From Lachnospiraceae bacterium (GTDB lineage: Bacteria; Bacillota; Clostridia; Lachnospirales; Lachnospiraceae): a DNA stretch of 64,000 nucleotides. The stretch is from the NCBI GenBank assembly GCA_910575155.1, contig CAJTDX010000005.1, positions 1-64,000 of the forward strand, read 5' to 3'. The position numbers were made by a program, and so were the translations under genes. This document shows, piece after piece, positions 1 to 7,852 of the stretch (position 1 is its first letter; the number at the start of each line of letters is the position of its first letter). Under the pieces are notes generated by a model, which saw nothing but the letters and a program-made list of their open reading frames with translations, did no database searches and was not told where the DNA came from.

Positions 1-1
1 G

Positions 2-397
2 GTAAACACGGATCCGAAAGCATCCTGGACATTTGTCTGTGATGGCCTTAATATCCATAAATCCGAATCACTTGTGCGGTTCGTGGCAGAAACCTGTGGT
101 ATAGATACGGAACTGGGGAAGAAGGGGAAGGCAGGCATCCTTAAAAGCATGGAAAGCCGTGGTGGTTTTCTGCATGATCCTTCCCACCGGATACGATTTG
201 TATATACTCCGAAGCACAGTTCATGGATGAACCAGATAGAAATCTGGTTCGGCATTATTAACCGCAGGCTGCTCAAGAGGAAAAGCTACGTATCAATAGA
301 AGAACTTGAAAAAAGTATCCTTCGTTTTATAGAACAGTATAATCTTACAGCGCATCCATTCAAATGGACATATGCAGGGATACCTTTGACAATTTAA
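2..397 (+). CDS. IS630-family transposase, C-terminal part (cut by window edge)
   Basis: The frame is open from base 2, so the gene begins before the window. The fragment has the C-terminal half of a DDE transposase of the IS630/Tc1 group: a CDGLNIHKS segment containing the second catalytic Asp, then [12 protein letters not shown] with the final catalytic Glu, then the RRLLKRKSY segment typical of the family end. The stop is at 395-397. No terminal inverted repeat could be defined because only one end lies in the window. It probably marks a complete or partial insertion sequence upstream of the cation transporter. Confidence 0.85.
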   Translation, partial: VNTDPKASWTFVCDGLNIHKSESLVRFVAETCGIDTELGKKGKAGILKSMESRGGFLHDPSHRIRFVYTPKHSSWMNQIEIWFGIINRRLLKRKSYVSIEELEKSILRFIEQYNLTAHPFKWTYAGIPLTI

Positions 398-423
398 TTC
401 ACTGTTATTTATGCGACGATGTA

Positions 424-1338
424 CTACGCTGAATTTACATGTACCATGATATGTTTTACCTTTTGGAAATTCTTTTCAATATCCTCATGGACTTCTTCTG
501 CAATCCCATGAGATTTCTTCAGCGTATAGGAACCGTCCACCGCAATTTCTATATCTATATATATTTTATTCCCAAAGATACGCGTATGCAGCGAATCTAT
601 CCCCAGAACTGCTTCATTTCTCATAACACGTTCATAAATTTGCCGTTCTGTTTTTTCGTCGCAGGAATGATCCACCACTTTATTGACAGCATCTTTAAAA
701 ATGTCATATGTGGCTTTCATGATAAATATAAAGATTACCATACTGGCAATGAAATCCATAACCGGAAAGCCAAGCCTTGCTCCCGCAATTCCGATCAAAG
801 CCCCCACAGAGGAAAGCGCGTCTGAACGGTGGTGCCATGCATCCGCCAGCAGCGCGCTGGAGTCTATTCTTGCTGCATTAATTTTTGTATACCAAAACAT
901 GACTTCTTTGCTCACTATGGAAATGACTGCGGCAATCAGCGCTGAAATCCCCGGCGCCTGCAAATCGCCATAATTGCCGGACAGAATATTTTTTAATGCT
1001 TCCATCCCAATGCCAAGTCCTGTCATAAACAGAATCATTGCCAGTATAATGGCCGCCACGCATTCCATACGCTCATGTCCATAAGGATGTTCTTTATCCG
1101 CTTCCTTTGAAGCAAACCGAATCCCGATAATCACCACGATCGTACTAAACACGTCCGATGCAGAATGAACAGCATCGCTGATCATTGCATTGGAATGAGC
1201 CGCAATGCCCGCTGTAAGCTTAAACACAGACAAAATCAAATTGCCCGTAATGCTCACGGCTGACACCCTGTCTGCGACTCTCTGGAAATGATTGTCTGGC
1301 TCAATGATTACTTTTTTTGTTACTTGATTTTTCCACAT
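424..1338 (-). CDS. Cation diffusion facilitator (CDF) metal efflux transporter
   Basis: The 304-residue protein has the CDF layout: about six membrane segments in the first 210 residues, then a cytoplasmic domain of about 90 residues. The paired metal motifs are visible: D55-A-V-H58-x3-D62 in TM2 and D166-A-W-H169-H-R-S-D173 in TM5. CDF proteins export Zn, Co, Ni, Mn or Fe by proton antiport. The start has a GGGAGG site a few bases upstream. A NiCo-type riboswitch and terminator precede it on the same strand, which suggests Co/Ni (or Fe) as the signal and substrate. That assignment comes from the leader, not from the protein. Confidence 0.9.
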   Translation of the reverse strand: MWKNQVTKKVIIEPDNHFQRVADRVSAVSITGNLILSVFKLTAGIAAHSNAMISDAVHSASDVFSTIVVIIGIRFASKEADKEHPYGHERMECVAAIILAMILFMTGLGIGMEALKNILSGNYGDLQAPGISALIAAVISIVSKEVMFWYTKINAARIDSSALLADAWHHRSDALSSVGALIGIAGARLGFPVMDFIASMVIFIFIMKATYDIFKDAVNKVVDHSCDEKTERQIYERVMRNEAVLGIDSLHTRIFGNKIYIDIEIAVDGSYTLKKSHGIAEEVHEDIEKNFQKVKHIMVHVNSA

Positions 1339-1420
1339 ACTAAGCGCCTCCCAAATGTTAGATTGCTCTATGACTCCAATATATGTGGGAATTTAGAATA
1401 TTGCCTTTATAAAAAAGTAT

Positions 1421-1467
1421 AAAAAAATACCCACGAACCAGTATTGACAACTACTGTCCCGTGGATA
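1421..1467 (-). terminator. Intrinsic terminator in the CDF leader, exclusive with the riboswitch fold
   Basis: On the minus strand the arms 1467-1452 and 1443-1428 pair over about 16 positions with one or two mismatches and are followed by seven U (1427-1421). The upstream arm contains the GGGACAGU core and the 3' half of the outer stem of the riboswitch, so the two structures cannot form together. That fits an ON switch in which bound metal prevents termination. Confidence 0.8.
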
Positions 1468-1532
1468 GAAAATTCCACTGTCACTTATGTGACCCGACTC
1501 CATGACACATGGTCACGGCCTGTTCAGTTTGT
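1447..1532 (-). promoter_or_regulatory. NiCo (czcD) riboswitch aptamer
   Basis: Read on the minus strand, this segment carries in order AACUGAACAGGC, a hairpin arm pair around CGUGACC/UCAUG, GAGUCGGG, a GUCAC/GUGAC hairpin, a GUGGA/UCCAC hairpin and GGGACAGU. This matches my memory of the NiCo consensus (GCAGGC, GCAGYCGGG, GGGACAG around a four-way junction). The outer stem is ACAA-ACUG against CAGU-(AG)-UUGU. The downstream gene is a CDF exporter, the usual target of this class. No covariance model was run. Confidence 0.8.
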
Positions 1533-1567
1533 ACTGTAGATTTATATGCAGTGCAAAGAGTGGTTAC

Positions 1568-1596
1568 AGCCTAACATAGATGCCTGGTTTTGTCAA
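1568..1596 (-). promoter_or_regulatory. Probable promoter for the riboswitch-CDF transcript
   Basis: On the minus strand there is TTGACA (1596-1591), a 17-base spacer and TAGGCT (1573-1568). The predicted transcript start lies about 25-30 bases before the aptamer. Confidence 0.5.
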
Positions 1597-1680
1597 GCAG
1601 AAGTTTGAAGGGTCAGGAGTGTTATATGAATTACGATGCGGGGGCCGGGAGTCAGTACGCAATCTCCTGTTTGAAATATA

Positions 1681-1714
1681 GGGCTGCCGCACCAAGTATT
1701 TAGTACGGCAGCCC
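1681..1714 (-). terminator. Inverted repeat downstream of the flavin reductase gene
   Basis: A perfect 9-bp repeat, GGGCTGCCG / CGGCAGCCC, surrounds a 16-base loop. It sits just past the stop of the minus-strand flavin reductase gene. There is no clear U tract, so termination is likely but not certain. Confidence 0.5.
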
Positions 1715-1737
1715 CCAGACGATTGGATGATGATCAG

Positions 1738-2253
1738 TTACCTTGCCAGCAGGTCTAAAATTTCTCCGATATACAGCGTATGCAGATTGCCCTCTTCCTT
1801 GCCGGAATACCATTTTTCTCTGATTTCCGGATCCAGGAAATGTGCTTCTGTAATAGGAACCGCCGCCATTTTCTTGCAAAGGCAGATAAAATCTCCTTCA
1901 TCCACATAAGGAATGTCATCCTTAAAGTTAACGGTCAGACCGGAAATTTTAAATTTGTCCTCCTGTCTGCCGGACACAACGCCGAAATATTTCAGGTCGT
2001 TTTTGTATTTTTTATCAAAAAAGCTGCAGGAAAAATATGCTTCTTTATCTATAAATTCTTTGGTATATCTGTTTTCCCGAACAAAGATGAAAGCAACATT
2101 TTTTCCCCAGAGAACGCCTAATCCGCCCCAGCTTGCCGTCATAGCGTTGGCTTTTTCCTGATTGCCGGCAGTAATCAGCATCCATTCACTGGATATTTTG
2201 GTAAACGGATTAAGCTCTAACAGATCCACAGGGTATGGTTGAAATTGATGCAT
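1738..2253 (-). CDS. Flavin reductase family protein (FMN-binding split barrel)
   Basis: The 171-residue protein matches the flavin-reductase-like fold: an N-terminal LNPFTKISSEWMLIT strand, NAMTASWGGLGVLW (the FMN phosphate-binding region), then VRENRYTKEFI and YFSCSFF. It most likely binds FMN and reduces flavin or a small substrate in the cytoplasm. Start choice rests on an AAAGGAG site upstream of ATG at 2253. It has its own transcription unit, divergent from ilvE. The physiological substrate cannot be told from sequence. Confidence 0.85.
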   Translation of the reverse strand: MHQFQPYPVDLLELNPFTKISSEWMLITAGNQEKANAMTASWGGLGVLWGKNVAFIFVRENRYTKEFIDKEAYFSCSFFDKKYKNDLKYFGVVSGRQEDKFKISGLTVNFKDDIPYVDEGDFICLCKKMAAVPITEAHFLDPEIREKWYSGKEEGNLHTLYIGEILDLLAR

Positions 2254-2361
2254 AATAATTCTCCTTTGCTGTATAGTTAGATAAAGTATACAACATTTTA
2301 TGGAATTTGCATACCAGATTATGAAAAAAAGTTATAAAGAGTATAAGCCATAAGAATAATC

Positions 2362-2390
2362 TTGACAGCATACAAAAAAAGTATAATAAT
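2362..2390 (+). promoter_or_regulatory. Probable ilvE promoter
   Basis: TTGACA at 2362-2367 is followed by AATAAT at 2385-2390 with a 17-base spacer. A better -10 hexamer, TATAAT at 2382-2387, would leave only 14 bases. No T-box elements were found in the short leader. Confidence 0.5.
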
Positions 2391-2431
2391 TGATAAAAGC
2401 AAAGAGAAAGAAACAGGATGGAGGAAGGATT

Positions 2432-3496
2432 ATGGATATCAAATTCGTAAAAAGAGACGCATTAAAAGAAAAACCAGACCAGAGTAATCTTGGATTTGGC
2501 AAGTATATGACAGATTATATGTTTGTGATGGACTGGGATCAGGGCACAGGCTGGCACGACGCCAGAATTGAGCCTTATGGGCCAGTGGAAATCAGTCCCT
2601 CCTGTGTGACCCTGCATTATGCCCAGGAAACGTTTGAGGGATTGAAGGCATACCGTACGAAGGAGAATAAGATTTTGCTGTTTCGTCCGGAAATGAATGC
2701 CAGGAGAATGATTAATTCCAACGCCAGATTATGTATGCCGGGCGTTCCGGAGGACATGTTTGTGGAAGCGGTGGAAGAACTGGTGAAAATAGAGAAAGAC
2801 TGGATTCCTTCGGAGCCGGGAACTTCCCTTTATATCCGCCCCTTCGTATTTGCAACGGAATCGGCGCTGGGCGTTCATATGGCAATTTCTTATAAATTCA
2901 TGGTAATTTGCTGTCCGGTAGGCGCATATTATCCGGAAGGTATGAATCCCGTAAAAATCCTCGTGGAAGACGAGCTGGTACGCGCCGTAAAGGGAGGCAC
3001 CGGAGATACCAAATGCGGCGGAAATTACGCGGCTTCCATCCTCGGTCAGGTTCGGGCAGAAGAGAAAGGATGCACCCAGGTGCTTTGGCTGGACGGTGTA
3101 AACAGAAAGTATGTGGAAGAAGTGGGAACCATGAACATCATGTTCAAAATCAACGGCGAGATTTATACGGCGCCCACGGAAGGAACCGTACTTCCCGGCG
3201 TTACCAGAGATTCCATTATTCATATATTAAAAGACTGGGGTTATAAAGTAAATGAGACGTATCTGTCTGTTGACGATCTGATGAAGGCCGGGCATGACGG
3301 AAGTTTGGAAGAGGCGTTTGGAACCGGAACAGCCGCTGTTATTTCTCCGGTAGGAGAATTTATGTATAAAGAAGATATCGTTACGGTAAATGATTTCAGA
3401 ATTGGAGATCTGACGCAGAAATTATACGACTACCTGACCGGCATCCAGTGGGGAGATGTGGAAGACAAGTACGGCTGGACCAGAGAAGTAAAATAA
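2432..3496 (+). CDS. ilvE: Branched-chain amino acid aminotransferase
   Basis: This 354-residue class IV PLP enzyme interconverts Leu/Ile/Val and their 2-oxo acids. It has the BCAT II-type N-terminus (WDQGTGWHDARIEPYG), YAQETFEGLKAYR, and RPFVFATE. The expected PLP-lysine region GDTKCGGNYAAS puts Lys at about residue 194. The C-terminal VLPGVTRDSI and FGTGTAAVISPVG segments are also present. I prefer ATG 2432 over an in-frame ATG at 2390 because GGAGGAAGG lies just before it. The gene stands alone, with a terminator downstream. Confidence 0.95.
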   Translation: MDIKFVKRDALKEKPDQSNLGFGKYMTDYMFVMDWDQGTGWHDARIEPYGPVEISPSCVTLHYAQETFEGLKAYRTKENKILLFRPEMNARRMINSNARLCMPGVPEDMFVEAVEELVKIEKDWIPSEPGTSLYIRPFVFATESALGVHMAISYKFMVICCPVGAYYPEGMNPVKILVEDELVRAVKGGTGDTKCGGNYAASILGQVRAEEKGCTQVLWLDGVNRKYVEEVGTMNIMFKINGEIYTAPTEGTVLPGVTRDSIIHILKDWGYKVNETYLSVDDLMKAGHDGSLEEAFGTGTAAVISPVGEFMYKEDIVTVNDFRIGDLTQKLYDYLTGIQWGDVEDKYGWTREVK

Positions 3497-3560
3497 ATAA
3501 AAGTTTTGAAATATCATAGTGAAAGGCAAATCAGGCAAAGCCTTTGTATATAATTGTATT

Positions 3561-3650
3561 CCCGCTGTCGGCAGTGTTACAGAATGGAAGTATCACTGCA
3601 GGCAGCGGGATTGCTGACTGTTGGAGCAATGTCTGCCTGTTTTTTCTTTT
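3561..3650 (+). terminator. ilvE terminator with an overlapping alternative hairpin
   Basis: CAGGCAG (3599-3605) pairs with CTGCCTG (3633-3639), with an inner ATTGCT/AGCAAT stem, followed by TTTTTTC. The same left arm can instead pair backwards: CCCGCTG...GCAGTG (3561-3576) with CACTGC...CAGCGGG (3594-3609). The two hairpins exclude each other, as in an attenuator, although no regulatory ligand or leader peptide is evident. Confidence 0.7.
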
Positions 3651-3744
3651 ACAATTATTTAAGAAAAAAATAGAATGAAATTAAAGATTTATCTATAGAC
3701 TAATGATAGAATACCATCATCAGACAGGAAAGAGTGGATGTATA

Positions 3745-3930
3745 ATGAAAAAAAGAGATGAATTTGCAGATATTAATGAAACGAAAAAGCGGGGTAACAT
3801 GGTAGTATTTACCATCGCCGTGCTGGCAATCTGTATCAGCGGCGCTTTATGCGCCATAAAACTTCAAATGGAACAGAGGCATATCTGTATGAATGAAGAT
3901 TCTCCGTACATTTTTGAGATTCCGGCATAA
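3745..3930 (+). CDS. Small single-pass membrane protein
   Basis: The product is 61 residues from ATG 3745: a charged N-terminus, one hydrophobic segment (about residues 19-40, MVVFTIAVLAICISGALCAI) and a short acidic tail. An in-frame ATG at 3703 would add 14 residues with no better ribosome site. It ends 34 bases before the next gene and is probably co-transcribed with it. I do not recognise a family. Confidence 0.5.
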   Translation: MKKRDEFADINETKKRGNMVVFTIAVLAICISGALCAIKLQMEQRHICMNEDSPYIFEIPA

Positions 3931-3964
3931 ACTATTTATAAGTTCAGAAATTAAGAGGTGTATC

Positions 3965-5233
3965 ATGCGGATACAAAATTTGCGGGGAACGCAGGTGGAG
4001 CATGTAGATTACGGAACCATAAAAATTCAGGTAACGTCCTCCGTCGGTCTGATTCCGGTTGAGGATGCAAAAGTGACAATTTCATATACAGGAGATCCGG
4101 AGAGTACGATCGAGCAGATTTCCACGAATACAGAGGGGCAGTCAGAGACGCTGACATTGGCGGCGCCGCCTCTGGAATACAGTATGGAGCCGGAACAGCA
4201 GAACCAGCCTTATGCGGAGTATACAGTGCAGGTGGAAGCGGAAGGATACCGTCCGGTGAGTATTGAAGGAGTAGATGTTTTTTCAGGCGAATTATCTTTA
4301 CAGAATGTAAGGATGGAGCCGCTGGAGGTGTCAGAAGAGAATAAGAATATTGTAATTCCGGCAAATACACTGTTTGGAAATTTCCCGCCTAAGATTGCAG
4401 AAGCTGAGATAAAACCAGTGGATGAGAGCGGAGAGATCGTATTGAGCAGGGTTGTGGTTCCGGAATATGTGGTAGTTCACGATGGCACGCCGGGAGATTC
4501 CACAGCAAACGATTATTATGTGAGATACAAAGATTATATTAAAAATGTTGCCTCCAGTGAAATTTATGCCACCTGGCCAGACAGCACCATCCGGGCAAAT
4601 ATTCTTGCGATCATGTCGTTCACACTGAACCGTGTATATACGGAATGGTACCGCAACAAAGGCTATGATTTTACGATTACCTCATCGACAGCCTACGACC
4701 ATAAATGGGTATACGGCAGAAATTATTTCAACAGCATTTCCAGAGTAGTAGACGAAATGTTTGGTAATTTTCTTTCCCGACCGAATGTGCGTCAGCCTAT
4801 TCTGACACAATACTGCGACGGCCAGCGCGTCACTTGTCCAAACTGGCTGAGCCAATGGGGCTCTAAATATTTAGGGGATCAGAATTATTCTGCCATTGAA
4901 ATTCTGCGCTATTATTATGGCAGCGACATGTACATCAACGAAGCAGAAGAGATTTCCGGCATTCCAGCCTCCTGGCCCAGAGAAAATCTGACGATTGGTT
5001 CCAGTGGAAGCAAGGTACGGCAGATGCAGGAACAGCTAAACCGGATTGCTCAGGTGTATTCATCAATTCCAAGAATCAGTGCAGATGGTTCCTACGGTCC
5101 GGCGACGGAGGCGGCGGTGAAGCAGTTCCAGTCTGTGTTCGGGCTGCCTCAGACCGGAGTGGTTGATTATGCTACCTGGTATAAGATTTCGGAAATCTAT
5201 GTAGGAGTTACCAGGATTGCGGAATTGTATTGA
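3965..5233 (+). CDS. SpoIID-like protein with C-terminal peptidoglycan-binding domain
   Basis: The 422-residue protein starts at ATG 3965 after AAGAGGTG; the frame is open further upstream. Residues of about 10-130 look like two carboxypeptidase-regulatory/prealbumin-like beta domains (VEDAKVTISY, VEAEGYRPVSIEGV). The middle resembles the SpoIID/stage II amidase-enhancer region (ANILAIMSFTLNRVYTEWY, YDHKWVYGRNYF, CDGQRVTCPNWLSQWGS). The last 70 residues form a PG_binding_1 repeat (GSSGSKVRQMQEQLNRI, DGSYGPATEAAVKQFQ). There is no signal peptide, so it may act inside the mother cell or forespore. A role in spore cortex or cell wall is inferred. Confidence 0.75.
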   Translation: MRIQNLRGTQVEHVDYGTIKIQVTSSVGLIPVEDAKVTISYTGDPESTIEQISTNTEGQSETLTLAAPPLEYSMEPEQQNQPYAEYTVQVEAEGYRPVSIEGVDVFSGELSLQNVRMEPLEVSEENKNIVIPANTLFGNFPPKIAEAEIKPVDESGEIVLSRVVVPEYVVVHDGTPGDSTANDYYVRYKDYIKNVASSEIYATWPDSTIRANILAIMSFTLNRVYTEWYRNKGYDFTITSSTAYDHKWVYGRNYFNSISRVVDEMFGNFLSRPNVRQPILTQYCDGQRVTCPNWLSQWGSKYLGDQNYSAIEILRYYYGSDMYINEAEEISGIPASWPRENLTIGSSGSKVRQMQEQLNRIAQVYSSIPRISADGSYGPATEAAVKQFQSVFGLPQTGVVDYATWYKISEIYVGVTRIAELY

Positions 5234-5337
5234 GGGAAGTAAAAAAGATAAAACGAAACAGAATTTCATCCGTTCATTCCGATGGAATATGCAGTAAACT
5301 TTGTGATATTTGCAGTTATTTTTGGGTATACTTCCAA

Positions 5338-5365
5338 TTGACGGCTGTTAAGTAAGACGTATATA
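5338..5365 (+). promoter_or_regulatory. Promoter of the superoxide reductase gene
   Basis: TTGACG (5338-5343), a 16-base spacer and TATATA (5360-5365) precede an AAAGGAGG ribosome site and the start codon at 5383. Confidence 0.6.
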
Positions 5366-5382
5366 AAAAGGAGGTAAACATC

Positions 5383-5751
5383 ATGAAGTTTTATAAATGC
5401 GGTGAATGCTTAAGTGTGGCGATGGAGATTGTGCCAGGAAAACACGAAGGGCAAAAAACATTTGATGAATTAAAGGCGAATACCACAGACGCCGCAGGAG
5501 AAAAGCATGTTCCGGTGGTTTCAAAACAAAATGACAGAATACAGGTGAAGGTGGGAGAGTTGGAGCATCCCATGCAGGAAGAGCATTACATTATGTGGAT
5601 TTACCTGGAGACGGAGCAGGGCGGCTATCTGAGAATCCTTTCCCCCGGAGATCGGCCGGAAGCAGAGTTTTTGCTGAATGCCGGAGATCAGCCAGTGGCT
5701 GCCTATGAATACTGTAATCTGCATGGACTGTGGAAAAAAGAGATTAGATAG
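5383..5751 (+). CDS. Superoxide reductase (desulfoferrodoxin/neelaredoxin family) with a degenerate N-terminal domain
   Basis: The 122-residue enzyme reduces superoxide to peroxide at a mononuclear Fe(His)4Cys site without making oxygen. All ligands are visible: H42 in E40-K41-H42-V-P-V (E40 and K41 are the usual active-site pair), H62 and H68 in EHPM...EEHYI, and C111/H114 in YCNLHGLW. The N-terminal desulforedoxin module keeps only C6 and C9; the normal CC pair of the second half is missing, so the FeS4 centre is unlikely to form. It is monocistronic with its own promoter. Rubredoxin at 30138 is a plausible electron donor. Confidence 0.9.
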   Translation: MKFYKCGECLSVAMEIVPGKHEGQKTFDELKANTTDAAGEKHVPVVSKQNDRIQVKVGELEHPMQEEHYIMWIYLETEQGGYLRILSPGDRPEAEFLLNAGDQPVAAYEYCNLHGLWKKEIR

Positions 5752-5797
5752 AAAATTGTAAGCCCAGGAAAACAATTTGTGCATTCAACAGAAAACA

Positions 5798-5833
5798 GTG
5801 GCTGCCGCATTCTTTATTGAATGTGGCAGCCAC
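5798..5833. terminator. Bidirectional terminator hairpin
   Basis: GTGGCTGCC and GGCAGCCAC form a 9-bp stem, extended by GCATT/AATGT around a short loop. It lies between the convergent superoxide reductase and the minus-strand membrane protein, so it probably serves both. Confidence 0.7.
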
Positions 5834-5838
5834 TTGTA

Positions 5839-6303
5839 TTATCTGGAACTGCGTTCTTTTTTCATTTGCTGGAATCTGGACCAGAATCCGGTTTTTTTCT
5901 GGGGCGCCTGTTCATTTCCGCCCCGCAGTCCTTTGACGCTGGTAATGTAAAGACCGCTGACCACAGCTTTTACTTCCTTCTTTGTCGGAATACTGTCAAA
6001 AATCTCTGCCTCACAGATAAACGACATGATCTTTGGTCCTACTTTTGCCTTGACAATGGGCATTTTAGAACGGCGCATCAGCTTGGGTGTCTGTTCCAGG
6101 ATGAAGGCGGGAAGTCCCGCGTCGGCCAGTTTCATACGCTTTTTATCTATAATCAGCATGGAAATGGTCTGTGCGGAAGCAGCGATCTGCGCATCCTGCT
6201 CTTCTTTTTTCTTTTGCGCTTTTTTACCAAGTATGTAAAGCGTAATAGCCGCGGCTGCAAGAACAACGAAAATTACGAATAATACTATCTGCCATGTTGC
6301 CAC
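5839..6303 (-). CDS. Uncharacterised single-pass membrane protein
   Basis: I place the start at GTG 6303 (154 residues) because AAAGGAGG lies seven bases before it; the open frame extends back to 6417 without a ribosome site. An N-terminal membrane helix (about residues 4-24, IVLFVIFVVLAAAAITLYIL) is followed by a basic linker and a soluble domain (LIIDKKRMKLADAGLP, PIVKAKVGPKIMSFIC), and then a Lys/Arg-rich tail. The family is known to me only as a conserved hypothetical of clostridia. The soluble part should face the cytoplasm. Confidence 0.6.
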   Translation of the reverse strand: MATWQIVLFVIFVVLAAAAITLYILGKKAQKKKEEQDAQIAASAQTISMLIIDKKRMKLADAGLPAFILEQTPKLMRRSKMPIVKAKVGPKIMSFICEAEIFDSIPTKKEVKAVVSGLYITSVKGLRGGNEQAPQKKTGFWSRFQQMKKERSSR

Positions 6304-6508
6304 AAAAAAACCTCCTTTTTCTAACAAGCTGTACATCTTATATGTACAATAACTATCAGCATTATACCATTGCCCCCGGAAAAAATCAATGATATAATTG
6401 GTTGTAAGGTTTGTCATAAGGTACGCCGAAGCCTGACAGAGCCGTTTGGGAAGTAAAAAGCGAGCGGCCGGAACGCTATGTATGAAGCGGAATGCAGGGA
6501 GGAAGACG

Positions 6509-7753
6509 ATGAAGAGACATACAGGAAGGAAATTGATTTCCCTGTCAGTATTGATTTTGATAGGATGGAGTTTGTATTTTTGGGTAAATTATCCCCGTTT
6601 TGGCGGCTCTGAGCAGAAGGAAGAGATCAAAACATGGGAGCAGCTTGTAGAGGAAGAAGCCGCGAAAAAGGCGGAGACAGCAGAAAGAGCATCATCCGCT
6701 GAGATTAAGAGCAGCCAGGGACAGTCTGCATCCGGCGGCCGGATGCAGGAGACAAACGACATGGAGGTTAAGGGAAGCGAAAGCGCGGCGCCGCAGACAG
6801 AACACGAGGCGCAGCAGCCTGAGGAGGCGGCTCTGGTGTTTGCCGGCGATATTTACATCAGTCCATACGTACAGGAAAATTACAATGTTTCCGGAATTAC
6901 CGGCATTGTTTCAGAACGGCTTCTTTCAGAAATGGCAAACGCAGATATTGTTATGGTAAATGAGGAATTTCCATTTTCACTTGGAGGGGTGAAAGCGCCG
7001 GACAAGCAGTTTAATTTTCGTGTGGATCCTCTCTATACCCGGATTTTGACAGATATGGGGGTAGATCTTGTAACGCTTGCGAATAATCATGCGCTGGATT
7101 ATGGAACGGAGGCGTTAACAGATACTTTTGAAGCTCTGGAGGCGGCGAATATTGCCTATGTAGGAGCAGGAGCAGATAAGGAACGCGCCATGCAGCCTTA
7201 CGTCGTGCAGGCCGGACAGAGGAATTACGGATTTTTGGCGGCGTCAAGAGTCATTCCTGTGACAGACTGGAATGTGGAGAATCAGCAGCCGGGTCTGCTG
7301 TGTACTTATGACAGTAAGCTTCTGAGGGAAGCAATTAAAAAGGCAAAGGAAACGTGTGAGTTTCTTACGGTATATGTGCATTGGGGCATTGAAAAATCCG
7401 ATTCGCCTCAGGATTATCAAAAACAGCTTGCCAGAGAATATATTGATGCGGGAGCAGATCTGGTAATTGGCGCGCATCCCCATGTGCTGCAGGGGATAGA
7501 ATATTACAATGGAAAACCCATTGTATATAGTTTGGGAAATTATATATTTAATCAGGAAATTGTAGCTACGGTTTTGCTGAAAGTGCGGGTGACGCCGGAT
7601 AATCAGCCGCTGCTGCAGTTGGTGCCGGCCAGCGCTTCCGGAGCAAAGACGCAGGAAATGGGCAGCGAGGAGGCAGAAGAATTGTATCAGTATATAGAAG
7701 ATATTTCTGTTAATGCGGCAGTTGCGGCGGATGGCAGCGTAGCCCCCAAATAA
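6509..7753 (+). CDS. CapA-family (metallophosphatase-fold) membrane-anchored protein
   Basis: The 414-residue protein starts at ATG 6509 after GGGAGGAAG. A membrane anchor at residues 9-28 is followed by an acidic, low-complexity linker of about 80 residues. The CapA/PgsA domain then shows FAGDIYISP, VTLANNHALDYG, VYVHWGIE, IGAHPHVLQG and VYSLGNYIF. This family is tied to poly-gamma-glutamate or capsule assembly in Bacillus, but many clostridial members stand alone, as here, and their substrate is unknown. No pgsB/pgsC neighbours are present. Confidence 0.88.
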   Translation: MKRHTGRKLISLSVLILIGWSLYFWVNYPRFGGSEQKEEIKTWEQLVEEEAAKKAETAERASSAEIKSSQGQSASGGRMQETNDMEVKGSESAAPQTEHEAQQPEEAALVFAGDIYISPYVQENYNVSGITGIVSERLLSEMANADIVMVNEEFPFSLGGVKAPDKQFNFRVDPLYTRILTDMGVDLVTLANNHALDYGTEALTDTFEALEAANIAYVGAGADKERAMQPYVVQAGQRNYGFLAASRVIPVTDWNVENQQPGLLCTYDSKLLREAIKKAKETCEFLTVYVHWGIEKSDSPQDYQKQLAREYIDAGADLVIGAHPHVLQGIEYYNGKPIVYSLGNYIFNQEIVATVLLKVRVTPDNQPLLQLVPASASGAKTQEMGSEEAEELYQYIEDISVNAAVAADGSVAPK

Positions 7754-7852
7754 CGAGGCAGCGGAACTTACATTTTTCTGAGCAGGCCGTATATATGGCA
7801 AACATTTTAATTTCCTGGTCATATAATGAAAAAAACGGGATAGCTGAGCAAA

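Noticed and set aside
439-825. Plus-strand frame opposite the CDF gene
   Set aside because: The CDF protein has full family motifs on the other strand.
2254-2431. T-box leader before ilvE
   Set aside because: No AGGGTGGTACCGCG-like antiterminator core and no specifier-loop structure.
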